From NCBI GenBank assembly GCA_027924645.1, contig BSBN01000242.1, positions 930,001 to 994,000 of the forward strand: 64,000 nucleotides of DNA, read 5' to 3'. Position 1 is the first letter of the stretch. Every line of letters starts with the position of its first letter. The translations under genes were made by a program, and so were the position numbers. Under the pieces are notes generated by a model. The model was not told the DNA's origin, made no database searches, and was given only the letters and a program-made list of their open reading frames with translations. Shown piece after piece: positions 46,156 through 58,574 of the stretch. This stretch comes from Cunninghamia lanceolata. Its lineage: Eukaryota > Streptophyta > Pinopsida > Cupressales > Cupressaceae.

Positions 46156-49100
46156 ATGCAAAGCTTTATTACAAATTAGTCCTATCCACTCATATTAAAA
46201 TCTAACCCATATGACTGCTAGTTAAATTGATGACTTCCTTTAGCTTGACTAATCCACCTTATAATAGTGTAAAGTTTTTATGATTTGTTTTATTATCATG
46301 TACTAAATATGGATGTTGGATTCTTTGCATGGGCGGCAAGGAAGCTCTTTAAAAATACCATCAGCTACTTATAGACCATGTCTTGATCACAATCTTCAGA
46401 AAAGTTGATGTATTTTTAAGGATGAATGCTCTTTTCAAATGCTAGCAGAAACAGAAGATATCAAAACCAAGAATTCTGCCTATGCAAGTCAAAACAAATC
46501 TTAAAGGAGGCACATTTACTTGGAGGAACCACAGCTTCATTCTTTGAAGAAATAGCGCACCACATCATTTGTCTTATCTTTGACATGGATTCCTTGTGCC
46601 GACTGTAGGCTATTTGTCTTTATGCTAGCCACTTATTTTGGATGCTGACTAAGCATTGGACCAAGACTTCTTTGTCTTTTCTGAATTGTATTCTATTGGT
46701 CAAATCTTCTTTGTGGTGCGATTTCTGATTGCCACTTCATAAAAGACAAAAAAAGTGCGCTTTTAATTCATATTTCTCTAGAGGCAACTTTATAACTTCG
46801 ATGGCATGTGTTCAAAGATGACAAAGGTGTACAAAAAGTGTGCTTTATTTCTAATATCCCATAGGCGTGATTTTAGCACTCTAAGCACTAGTTTGTTGAC
46901 TAGGCATTTGACAAATCAGAACTTCCTTTGTCTTTTCTGAGAGTCAACTTTGTTTGATCACTTTTTAGTATTTACCTTATGACGTGATTTTCTTAGTCAT
47001 CCGTAGCTTTATTCTAACAAAGAGTGCGCCAATATTTTCCCACTCTACTTAAGTATTACACTCTTTAATGGTCAAATAGTCAATAGTAATTTTACACATC
47101 ATCCCTACCAAAATGTGGTAAATAATTGTCTTGCTTTTATTGGCCAAAATTTATCTTTGACCATTGAACTGGATGATATTTAAGAATAGCCATATCTTCC
47201 TTTACTTCAATGGTGACTTTCTTACTTGCAATACAATGTAAAAATTGTGCCATTCACTTAAACTATTTGTCCTTTCCTTGTTTCTGTTCACTATGCTAAT
47301 TGGTCTGCCACATCACAAATCAAAACAAACTAACTTGTGCACCATTTCTTTCTTTGACTAGGTGCAACTTTTTGTTGAATAAAATTATGCTTGCTATATT
47401 ATTCCCTGAGCGACTATTCAACTCTAGTCTATGTGTGACTTACTTGGCAATATGCAATACAAAAGTGTGCCAAAATACTTAATTCTTTCCTTGCGTGATT
47501 CACTTGAATAAAATCAGCTTGCGGGCTGGAGCTATTAGCACTCTAAAAAGGACATTTTTAGACTTATGTTCTTTTCTTTTATTTGCCAATATGTACTCTT
47601 GCAGAGCTGCCAAATCACAGCCACTATTGTCTGGAACTAATTCATCTTGATATCAAAACTTATGCAACCATGATCAATCTGCAAAAACTTGTGAGTCTAG
47701 AACATTGGACCAGGACATGACACCGTTATCATTCATTGGGAACAACTACAAATTAGATTTGACACACAATTCATTGGTAAATTGACGATGGAAAATGCAT
47801 ATTACATAACATTGAGTAATGGACAAATTAGGTTAGTGATCCACACCAGGACATTAACAAGGCATTTCATCTAATGGACACTTTCTTTGTGGCAAAACCA
47901 TTCAAAAGTTTTGCCAAACAGTCAACAATATGGCAAAAACTTAGTAAATCTCCAACAACACTTAAAGTAGTGTGAAAACAGGCTTAGGTGCATATTTTGG
48001 TGGGTAAAGACACATGTGGTGTGTGCCTAAGGTGGCTCAGCCACATGAATTCTGTGCCTCAATAAAAAAAACAGGGCTATAGTGAGGGGAATCTCCACTT
48101 GAAAACCAAAAGCACACTTTCATGATGACTCAACCATCCATTTTCTCTACCTATGTGCTTAAAAGATGGTAAAGACATTAGTGAATTCCTCCTAGTGTTC
48201 AGTCAGCTTTAAAGGAGGGAAAAAGTAGTAATTTAAAGCATGTATGCACCAATATATGAAGGTTGTCATTCATTCAAAATTCATAGCAGAAACAAGATGA
48301 TTTTTTTCTTCTTTTTGCACATTTGATGATGATCTTCAGCACATTTGTAGCAATTGCAAGGAAAGGCACTTAAGGGCAGTACTCATGATAGTTTGTTTGG
48401 GTTGTTCAACCTTCTGTAGCAGCAAAAACATGTTCCATTCATTTGTAAAGGCAAATATTTTTATGGCAGCACTTTAGAAAACTCAGCAAATACCTTTGTT
48501 TCTACATTTTTGCAATCACCTAGGGTTTGAGAGAATGCTGTGCTAATTTATTGGTGAAACCCTAGGGTTTTCAAAGGATACTTTTCAGCCAATCAAAGGC
48601 AACACATCTCTGCCCTTCACACAGAAATAAGGCTGTCTTTCCATCATTTTTGCAAGTTTCAAGGAGTTTTTAGCATCACTTGTGGGAGCTTTCTATGAGC
48701 AACAATAGTGCTTCAAAAAGTTATCAGCTAATATCTTCAGATTCTCCCTCCTCCTTGGCTTTTCTTCACTGTAATACAGTGCTAAACTAAGTGCTCTTCC
48801 CTTCCAAGCAGCTGTCCATTCTCAGCTGGACACTTGTTCAGATTTTTACACTCTGAAACACTGGGATAGGTTCAAATGCGAAGAGGAATTCATTTTTTAG
48901 AGATGCAATCAAAGATTTTTAAGGTTCCATCTTGCAAAGTAGAATTGAGATCTTTCAAATTCAAGGCATTAATGTGCTTCTAATTTAGGGTTTCAATTTC
49001 AAAGGCACCTAGTTGAGCCGGTAAAATTGATAGTGGATCCACATTAGCCAAAGATTTAAGTGTTTTTTAGACTCTTCAGCTGATTTGAACTAAGATTTAA

Positions 49101-50657
49101 TTCAAAACATCAGATGGTTAGAGCTCCAATTTTAAGTCATCAAGTTGCTATTGGAGGGGTATTGATTAGATTCAAAGTGGCCAACTTTTCAGTGTTCTTC
49201 AAAAAGATTATTAGTGTCAGTGTGAAAGATTGGTTCAAAATCTCATAAAAGTCATTCATGTGCAACCTGCTATTTTAGGCAGTTGTCAACTCTACCAATG
49301 GCTATTTCTGTGTGATGGAAAAGAACCTATTTTAGGCTTTTATATTTTATTAATTGTTTTAGAATTAGTTTGCTTTAAAGTAGTTTTCTTTCTGCTATTT
49401 TTGTAGATAGCAATAGAATCATTTTGAAAGTTGTACTTTTTGGGATATTTTATTGTTATTTCATAAAGCCCTAAAAGCTACCCTTTGAAAGCTTATAAAT
49501 AAGTGCTTTGGGTACAAGTTGTAGTTAAAGATAGTTGAAGTCAGACTTATGCTACAAGGATTGTCATTCAACCAAAGTTATTGTTTTATTTAGTGATTAC
49601 ATGTTTGTAATTTCATCAAGTAAAATGAAAAGAGATTGCATTTAGTCAAACTTTGTATTGGCAAGACCAGTCTTTCTAAATTGTAGCTTTGAATGCAGTT
49701 TACTTGTTTGCTTTATAAAATAGTGTGATGTCAATTTGTTTAATCTCTCTAGTTGATGTGGATTTGTTGGTCTCTGATTTAACTAGTAGTAAGCATTTGT
49801 CTTTCAAATTCGTATTATTTAGTCACAAATCTTAAATATACAAAACCTTCTTGTGAGATAGGTACCTTCACGTCTTGTGCTCAACCTCCTAGATCAGAAA
49901 GATAGGTTAGGTTTACTTTTCAATCATTTCTTTTCATGCAAACCCTGATTGATAATCTTATACTGTGTATAATTTTAAACTTGTTCATAGCTTTAGACTT
50001 TAGGAGTGATTTAGATCTTAGGGAGGTTCCCTTGCTAATTTGAAGAGAGGTTTTCCTTGTGTGCTGTTTTGTTTTGTGTTGTCTCACAAGAGACAAATTA
50101 AAATGCTAACATAGTATTCTAGCCTAATGTTCTTAAGGGTGTAACTTCGTTATCCTATATCTATATTAAGTGAATGAATAATTGTTTTCAAGTTTCTTGT
50201 GCCTTTCAAGTTGATTAGTTGAGCTTCTGAAATTCTTATGTGAACAAAAAATGAATTTGGTGAACAGATCCTCTTGTAGAGTTAGTGGGAACTACAAATA
50301 TGATAACATGTATGCATTTACATGATGTATATGTGTATTGGTTTTCCAAAAACATTTAGTACAGGTTTCATCTAAGTTGTAAAAGTGAGGATTTAGCTAG
50401 TGGCATTATGGGGGTTTGGGAGGTAAATCCAAGTGCAACATGAATTCCCAAACAAAAATTCTCACATAGCTTCACACACAACTATTGTAGGAGTTGAAAA
50501 CTTTGATTTTGATCATGAGCAATGAGAAACTAGGGTGGCCACCTTGAAATCCAAAATTTTAGCTGCTTCAATAGGGCCAAGTGCAAGCACCACCGTTATG
50601 AGATCTTGAACCAATGGAGAATGTGTCCCTCTAACACAAACTAGATCAACTAGCTTG
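46156..50657. other. Long unassigned region, possibly an old very long LTR
   Basis: No gene or pol domain was recognised in 4.5 kb. It has scattered AAAGTGYGCC-like motifs at about 46755, 47025, 47250 and 47465, similar to the family E array. A plausible TATA box (TTATAAATA, 49493-49501) is followed by LTR-like R-U5 sequence. Near 48530-48575 lies a telo-box-like AAACCCTAGGGTTTT. It may be an eroded long LTR or intron of the CCDA gene; borders were not found. Confidence 0.35.
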
Positions 50658-50662
50658 TTTGA

Positions 50663-51921
50663 TGTAATATCCCTCTCCAGGAGGATTCTTGAGAATACAA
50701 ATTTTCTGCCCTTGTTTATTGATTTTCAAATTGCTTTGTTTGGGGTTTGATGAAATATAATGCCAAGGAAGATTTAAGGAAGCATATATAATGCAAGAAA
50801 GATAAACGTCAAGGCAAATATGAATTTCAAACCACATTTAATGTCTTCATTGCAAATTCAAGGTATTCATAACAGATTTACATACAATGCTAGATGATCA
50901 ATATTTAATCATACCTGGAATGTAAATGCATTGAATGCAGATCTGAACTTTACATCAGCAATTCTGGAAAATCTGAAGTAGCACATTGAAATCCTTATCA
51001 ATGGACGCCTAGAACAAAATATTGATTTCTCCACCTTAATTCGCAGCAGATTGAATACACAGCTTAGCCACCCAAAAATGAAGACCAGAAGAGGCTGAAA
51101 GGTTAGGCGTTTGGGCCTAGACTTCACACGCCTAGGGCAGAAGCTGTACGGCTCAGCAAGGGACTGTACGGCCAGGTCTATGGCTCCCACATGGCTGCTA
51201 AGGAAATGTAGACAACAATTAAAACCCTCAATTTTTGATATTTTCCACAATCTGGAATCTGCATATAAACCCTTCACATTTATGGTTGATAAACTTCATT
51301 AGAATTCACTGTATGAATCCCACGTGCCAAAGAGAGGGCACAAATCTGCAATAATAATATTTAACAATATTTATCTTCAATGATAACTGATCTGCAAATA
51401 AATAATTCTTTGAAACCCTTGATTTATTCTCCAATGAAGCACGAGTTGACTCTTGTAATGAAGCCACCACGCAATGCAGCCTTCAAATGGTCTTTCACAC
51501 CCTCAAGTAGCAAAACCATGAAGAAACTTCATTCTCCAAAGCCAATACCAGCAAACCCTGGTTACTACTTCTCCATGAGAAGAGCTCAAACACAAACTTC
51601 AATATCTTCAATTAACAAAATGAGTGAATGCCTCAAATTTGCTTTTGTTGTGCCTTTTTATAAATTCAATGTGAGAACATGTTATATCATTTTAAATGAT
51701 TTTAAATGCTCATGAAAGGGATCGACCTATTTGTGAAAAGTATAAAAGGTATGAGAAACCGAGTCAAACGAAGGCCGATCCTGAACGAAACCGAGCTCTG
51801 ACGAAGAAGTCAACCAGACATCTGCCAAACAAGACCCTCTGAACAACTCCATTAGCCTACGAGGGTCAATTGATAGGCTAATCCTCTGAACTCTGATGCT
51901 CACGAAAATGGGGACAATACA
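50663..51921 (-). mobile_element. Family I solo LTR (1259 bp)
   Basis: On the minus strand it runs TGTATTGTCCCC to GGGATATTACA. The target duplication is TTTGA (50658-50662 and 51922-51926). It contains GGCCGTAC motifs in LTR sense (about 51145-51175) and a minus-strand TATA-like box near 51653-51665. Frames at 50909-51715 are not coding. Confidence 0.9.
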
Positions 51922-51926
51922 TTTGA

Positions 51927-52561
51927 CCTAACATGCATGTTGGCATTTGGTAATGGCATGTAAGTCATAGCTTAGAGGACTGAACTTGAGGGTGAGCATG
52001 AGAAAGTGAAAAAAGTATCCCTTAATAGAAATTGTCTATGAGAAAACTAAAGAGACTTGTTTGAACTTGAATGAGAAAGTGCAGAAAATGAGGAATGAAG
52101 GAATGGAATGTGATGGAAGATGAAAGTTGAGTATAAAAGTTAGTTTTTGGTACAAGAGATGGAAATAAAAAATGCTCAGGAACGAGTCAACAAGGCCGAC
52201 AAGAAGCTTGGAGAGGCATCATTCAAGGCTTGTATGCTTGAGTTAGAGTTGTCCAAGTACAAAAAATAAAGAGCCTAGCGGAAATTAACACAACTAGGAG
52301 GAAGGAGTGCTTACCCTCTTCCCAAATTCTCAAAGCACCATGCCTCGCCTCATCGACTTCGGCTACACCTAACTCAGCCACAACTCAAGCCTCCCTTGCA
52401 GCTCTAATTCCACTTTAGATGGGCGAGACACTAGATGAGTCGCATCCTACCCTAGCCACTCATAAGGGATGTTGACTTTGTTCTAATTGAAGGGATAGAT
52501 GTAGATTTATTATGTACATAGAAGATTATATGACTACATAAATGAACAAATTATGAGGAGT
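51927..52561. other. Unassigned region
   Basis: A short charged stretch readable at about 52150-52265 (QERVNKADKKLGEASFKAC) hints at an old coiled-coil coding relic on the + strand. There are stops on both sides and no family match. Nothing else was recognised. Confidence 0.3.
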
Positions 52562-52654
52562 TTTATGTTATGAGTTGTGGTTACGCTAGAGGGGTCCAAT
52601 GAAATTTAGTATACATGGGTGGTTCCAATAGGTTGGAATCCAACTGTTGCAAAT
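52562..52654 (+). repeat. 93-bp flanking duplication, left copy
   Basis: It begins TTATGTTATGAGTTGTGGTT and ends CAACTGTTGCAAA. It is repeated with a few changes at 56051-56143, on the other side of the family J LTR. Confidence 0.9.
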
Positions 52655-55600
52655 TGTCATGCCCCTTTTTTAATTAAATTAATTTTTTGGAGAAAATGCC
52701 TATTCTAGTAATTCCCGTGGGCTAAGGTAAGATTTAGGGAGATAAATTTATTTAATATTTTAATTCTAGTCCTCAAATGTATTATGTTGAAGGGGATTAT
52801 TAAATATTAAATTATTATTTATGCTTGCATCTTAAATTGGGCTAATTATGTATTAATTATTTAATATTTTCGGCACCTCTATTTGGGGATGTTGGGATTC
52901 TCTTGGAGCTATTTGTAACTTCCATGCCCATTTTCAGCATATTTTATGACAGTAGTAAATGTGGAGTTACAATCTATTTTGAAAAGGAATCTATAAGCAT
53001 TCATGAGAGGGTTGGATGGAGTAATCATGGAAGGGAGTCATTGAATGAATAAAATATTATTATTCTTTTTGTTAGAGGAGCATCTTATTTGCCAGATTTA
53101 GCTGGGAATCAAATGGAGGTTATTGGCAAATATTTATGCGGCATCTTTGGAGGGAAATATTGAAAATAATATTTAATATTATTAGTTTTTGCAGACGGGC
53201 GCTGGATTTTGAGCCCTCAATATCTATATATTAGATGCAATTTTCCTCATATGATCATCCTTCTTTTACCTTATCAAAACTTTGTTGGAATTGTGTTGAG
53301 CCTTGTGTTCATCCAATCCATCTGAGAATGAAAACCTTTGGGTGCTAGAATTCAGAGGATGAAAAACTTTTGGCTTCCAAAGGATTTGAGGATGAAAACC
53401 CTCTGATCCTCCTTAGTGGTTTCATTCAAGAATTACAGGTATGCTAAAGGATTGTAGAAGAATTGTTTGTTTCAGTTTTGCAGGGAACAGTGAAGAAGGG
53501 TTCAGTTTGCATAGTTTGATTTCCAGAATCATTATTTCATCTTGCATCTGTACTTGCTGTTGTGTAATAGTATTTTGTTGTGTATTTCTTCATTTCTGGA
53601 GCAGCTTTGTGAAGCCATTACTCCTCGGTTGAATATTGTGAATTTATTTCAGTTTTGGTTGACTGTGTTTACAAAAGGAATTAATTTAAGAGGGTTTGCT
53701 ATAGATTTATAATCTCTTGTTGCTGCTATTATTCCTCATTTTAATGCAGCATATTTGCAGTACATTTCATTAGTATAATCAGCCCAACACTTTGGTGGAG
53801 TTTCCTAAATCTTTTGGTGCCAAAATTGCCAAATTGTTTGTGTTGCAAGGGTTTAATTTCCAGGTTTCATATTCAAATTTGTGGCTGTAGTTTTTCTTTC
53901 TTTTTGGTTGCACATTTCATAATTTTGGAGCAGCTTAGTAGTGCATTAGATCTATAGTTTCATTATTGTGAGTGTTGTTTAGTTTGGAGGAGTTTGAGTG
54001 CGAAGAAGGAGGTCCAACATAAAGGGTTTTGTCATGTCCCGTTCTAGGTTTGCATACAATTTTCTGAATCTTGCAATTTCAAAATCAAACCTTAGGACAG
54101 AAATTCTGATTTCTTGTTTGCACCTTTTCAATTTGTCTTCAACAACATGAAATATAGAAGCATATGCCAAAATATTGATGGCAATCAACATGCATCTAAA
54201 CTACTTTGAAATGAATTGCATCCAATACAAATTGATAGCAAGATGATTGACCAAACAAATCAGATCTCACTGTTTATATAATCAGACCTTGTAAAGCTTC
54301 AATTACATCAAATTTCACAGCTCTATGATAGCCACAATATGATCTTATACTGCTGTTACAAAATTCAGAGATTTGACATACCGAATTGGTGATAAAGATG
54401 CGATGAAAGGATGCCAAACTTCACATACAGAACTGATATGGATATTGTCTTCAAGCTGATTGTTTGAGTGCTGATCTGCAACACCCTACAGTGCTGGTTG
54501 CTGCCTCTTAGCTGGTCGCTGTCACAGAGATAGGCTGATCGCTGCTTTCATAGTGATCAATTGATGAATGCTGGATGCTATTCGCTGTCTCAACACAGAT
54601 CGTTCCTCCTTGCTGGTGGTTATGATGCCAAAGACCTCCAAACTGCTGCTGATGCTAGGCCGAACCCTACCAAGACCCAGCGATTTCACTTATGATGCAA
54701 ATTACCTTCAATACATGGGCAGCGACTAGGGTTTACTGCTGCCAATAAGATTCGCTGATATACATCTACAAGATCTCTTCAATTCAGCGCTCAATAGATG
54801 TAGAGTCTTCAATAAAAATGCAAGATATCTTCAATGCAAATCTTCAACAAACTCGATCAAGGTCTTCAATGATGAGCAATGGATCTTCAAGCCTCAATCT
54901 CTAACAATGGTCTCCGACCAAAACTTGAATGATGAATCGATGAAGCTCCCACAAATATCCAATGTAGTGCAAATGTGAACTCCGTATGAATCGACCTCCA
55001 AGTGTGATTGGGTTTTCGTCCAACACACAACTCCACAAGGATTTTCGTCCATGGAAGATCAAGCAAAACAATTGCCAAGCATAATTGCGAAAGTTGCCAA
55101 AAGATTCATGATCCGGAATGAGCTCCCTCATGCTTTATTTATACTTGGATCTTCTTTCTTTCATCGTTGAAGCCAACAATTCCAAATTAAAGATTTGAAT
55201 TGTCTTTTCCCTCCTTATCGGCCAAACAACCAATATTTTATTATTTTTATTTCTCCAAAGAAGGGCACTCAATTTCAAATATCATTATTTTATTAATTTA
55301 TTTACTCTCCCAAGGTGAGCGCTCCACTAGGCATAATAAAATAATATTATTTATCTTCTCCATTTAGCCGCTCAAGTCAAAATAATTTTATTTAATTCTT
55401 TTCCCTCCTTTTTCCATTTGGCCACTCACAATTAAATAATAATAATATATTATTATTTAATTTTAATTACACCAAGTTGGGCGTTGAAATCAAAATAATA
55501 ATAATATTATTTTATTTTCACAATCCTCCAATGATTCACCCAATTAAAAATCAATATCTCCTCTGATCATTAATGTAAGAATTACATTAATTCATTTTTC

Positions 55601-56050
55601 CATCTTCGCCAATTAATTGGCTGAGCCGACGTTCCATTCTTCAAAATCTCTGAACAACATTATCTTTTCCAAGTCTTAGCTCAACCAGAATATTCCCTTG
55701 TTTTGATGATTTAGCCTACGGGAATGATGATAGGTTAACTCCATTCTCTGTTTGGTGATCATGCCGGAAATGGGGACATGACAGGTTTGATAGCAGATTT
55801 GTATTTTTTCTTTGTGCTGCTGTTATATCCATTATATTTCTGCTTTTTGGTTGTACATTCAATTAATACAAATAGCTCCAGCATATTTGGGAAGTTACTA
55901 TTTGATTGTGCAAAAATTGCCAATTTGTGTTGCATAGTTTGAGTGAATTTTGATACATGAAATATGGACATTTTGGCAATATATTTTAAGATATTTCAAA
56001 TCTGGATATTTTAGTAAAAAAATTGTTTTGGGACATTACAATGGTATTTG
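52655..56050 (+). mobile_element. Family J LTR plus primer-site stub, split by a solo LTR
   Basis: It starts TGTCATGCCCC and ends GGGACATTACA at 56040. Ten further bases (ATGGTATTTG) resemble the first bases of a primer site. Own length without the nested LTR is about 1.63 kb. A TATA box lies near 53223-53231, and three GAxGAAAACC-like boxes at about 53330-53410 fix the + orientation. No 5-bp target duplication exists; instead a 93-bp duplication flanks it. Confidence 0.7.
54030..55783 (-). mobile_element. Family D solo LTR (1754 bp)
   Basis: On the minus strand it begins TGTCATGTCCCCATTTCCGG. The target duplication is GGTTT (54025-54029 and 55784-55788). It contains the AT-rich unit array (55190-55540), a TATA-like box (55131-55142) and GGGTTTTCGTCC boxes (about 55010-55045). 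Small frames at 54887-55131 also occur in the LTR at 58575 and are shadows. Confidence 0.92.
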
Positions 56051-56143
56051 TTTATGTTATGAGTTGTGGTTATGCTAGGGGTGTCCACTAAAATTTAGTA
56101 TACATGGGTGGTTCCAACAAGCTAGAATCCAACTGTTGCAAAC
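56051..56143 (+). repeat. 93-bp flanking duplication, right copy
   Basis: The partner of 52562-52654, with about ten differences. After it the sequence continues with no likeness to the left flank. Confidence 0.9.
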
Positions 56144-56545
56144 ACTTCTTCTAGGCTCTATATATTTATGCGATTCCTAGAGAATACACATTATCATATA
56201 TTGTGGCGGAAGATCATCTTCTCTTTTATTATGATCTTTATACATACTTGGACCAATTAGGAATATATCATTGGTCCAACATTCATATGTCTTGTGTACT
56301 TGATGTGATGAACTCTTTTCCTATATCTATGTGATGTGTTCTTGTAACAATGTGTCTTGTGCATAATGTTTATGCAGGATGTTTTGTGCATGCATGAAGT
56401 TTCCTTCCTACATTGATTAAAATAGGTTAAGGGGACTCAAAATTACATCTAATAAAAATGAAACAAAAATGAGCTCCAATGTCTAAAAGAAGCACAATAG
56501 TAAAATCTAAACACGGGAAGTCACAACAAACTATGGGGTAAATAA
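56144..56545. other. Spacer, nothing recognised
   Basis: AT-rich non-coding DNA, probably intron of the CCDA gene. Confidence 0.4.
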
Positions 56546-56710
56546 AAAACACTTACTCTAAGACATGTCAAACCTCCTAGAAGAAATATCACAAGAGAAT
56601 TTTTGGCCTTGAGAGAACTCAATAACAACCCTAATATTATTCGTAGTAAAGTTGACAAAGGCAAAGCTATAGTGGTCATGGATAAAGATGAATATTGGGT
56701 AAAAACATAA
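56546..56710 (+). pseudogene. Penelope-like element RT N-terminal fragment
   Basis: A 55-codon open stretch reads PPRRNITREFLALRELNNNP, then KVDKGKAIVVMDKDEYW, then a stop at 56708-56710. The pattern N-x-[ST]-x-E-x2-AL-x2-L followed by DKG-x-x-[IV]VVMD-x2-x-Y is characteristic of the first part of Penelope-like reverse transcriptases, which have been reported from conifers. Only this part remains; no RT catalytic block or GIY-YIG nuclease was seen. It lies about 200 bases upstream of a CCDA exon, apparently in an intron. Confidence 0.5.
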
Positions 56711-56909
56711 ATATTGTTTTTTTGTAGAGTGAGCTTATATCACATCATATATCAAAATTAAAATCTTTTACATGTTCTTTTTATCTGAGGTGAATTCTTA
56801 TGTTTTTGTGTTTGTCATTTATTCAGATCATATACAATCAGAAAACCTTTACATTGACGACTGACAATCAACAATTTGTTGGTTCTAATTACTATTTGAA
56901 TGAAAATAG

Positions 56910-57002
56910 GATCCACTCATAGGAGGTTGCTTGCTTCTTACTTACACAACAGGATATGTTGCTCCACTTCTACTTGCAGCTTCCTTTGCTGGTGCTTTGC
57001 AG
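56910..57002 (+). CDS. CCDA: CCDA exon (chloroplast CcdA-type thiol-disulfide transporter), 31 codons
   Basis: Plant CCDA is a multi-span thylakoid protein related to bacterial CcdA. It carries reducing power from stroma to lumen and is needed for cytochrome b6f assembly, working with the lumen thioredoxin-like HCF164. The exon starts after an AG acceptor (AAAATAG) and reads [10 protein letters not shown], then [20 protein letters not shown], matching the conserved C-terminal membrane segments of the family. It is phase 0 at both ends, and the frame is clean. The 3' boundary is CAG followed by GCATGA, so the donor is GC rather than GT. The two redox cysteines lie in upstream exons that were not found in the window. 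The match is from family knowledge, not a search. Confidence 0.82.
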
Positions 57003-58574
57003 GCATGAACTAATCCTTCCTTTTTCCCTTTTATGCAGTCATTAAATTGTTTACACATTTTGATTTTGTAATTGATTACTGAGTGCATCAAAATTTTAAA
57101 CACTGATATAAATTAGGACAAACTACTTTAGAGGTAGCCAACACTTTTCTACAAACTAAAATTTGCATTAGATATAGTTTTAAATCTCAAGAAAATAGAA
57201 AATGAAACTTATCCTTGTTCATGCCATCCAATAAAATATTGTTTTCTTCTTACAAAAAAGATCTTGGGCGAGCTTGGGAGAATTGAATGTAATAATATCT
57301 TAAAAGAAAATATGTATATAAGCATTTAGAGGACTAAGGGATGTAGTATACGGTATCTGACTATGCACAACCAAAGTAGAGAAAATATACAATGAGAAAT
57401 AATGCAAAGAAGAGGAATGGGAACTTAGTACTTTATTTATATACCAAAAACATTGCATGCACAAAAGATTCTCTAGGATAGGACAATAGTAACAATCACG
57501 TAGAGTAACAAGAGAGCTTCTTGAGCTGGTATCTGATCATAACATATGGGAAGTTGGCCAAGAGGGTGTGTTGGCTGAAACAATCATAAAGTTAAATAGA
57601 ACTCGTACAAATACAAGGTATGCCAAAAGATAATATATAACAAAACAGTTACTTATCTTATGCTAAAATCTAATTCCTACATGTGTTCTCCCTGCTAGAC
57701 TTATTGGCATCCTTGCTGATACTCAAAAAATTATCAACGTGCAAGATGCATCTGGAGTGGCTATCAACATGGTTGAAGTGATAATAATCACTGGAGGTTG
57801 TTTTCATGACTTCTCAAGATCTGGAATTCTTGTTATAGACATAATTGATTGTTGAGAGCCATTTGTATCAAATTTCAATCATCTTCTGAAGCTTCTTGAC
57901 TTTTGTCTCAGATTTCATTTCTCTATCTCTCAACTGCTTGAAGACTTTGAGAGTAGTGCTACATCATTTCTTCTTTTTACTCAAGGATTCTCTAGTCTTC
58001 TCATGTACTAGTTTCTTCACACTTTGAGATGACCTATTGTTAACTTTTGCTAATATCTTTGCCTGCAATGGCTACTGGTGCTTAATGCTCTTGTTATACA
58101 CTTCATATTTGTCACAAGATGATCATTCAGTGCCTTTGACTTCCTTGCAACAATATCACCTTTTTTCCACCATGTTTTGAACTTCTTCTTTCTTTCCCTG
58201 TAGCACTTGAATTCATTCTATTGTGTTTCATTTACAACTTCCAATTGCTGAACCTTATTTTGCCATACTACCTTTCTCCAGGAGCAGCTTCTCCAACTTT
58301 TGCTTTCCTAACCAAAATATTGTAGTATCTATTGTTGATATCAATAAAGTTCAATTGATCCACCACTGCCTAAACATGTTGGTAAAGAGTAGGTATCCAT
58401 ACTTAGGGGACTCAACCCACCTCAAGTTGTTGAACCACAATATTGTTTCATTCATATACACCATAATGGTCCTAGAAGTGTTGCTTGCATCCCTTTCAAG
58501 CAAATCTGTAATTATTATCAATATTTTCATTGATTTTTCTGATTTGTCCTTCCAAACAGATATTTGTGCTTGTT
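57003..58574. other. CCDA intron, first part, with degenerate repeat DNA
   Basis: No LTR border was found here. On the minus strand about 57700-58570 gives broken charged stretches (for example KKLVHEKTRESLSKKKK) that look like an old coding relic of unknown family. The + strand frame at 58223-58579 is probably its shadow. Confidence 0.4.

Noticed and set aside
52150..52440. Possible host exon with coiled-coil look
   Set aside because: Stops on both sides, no splice pattern and no recognised family. Kept only as a note.
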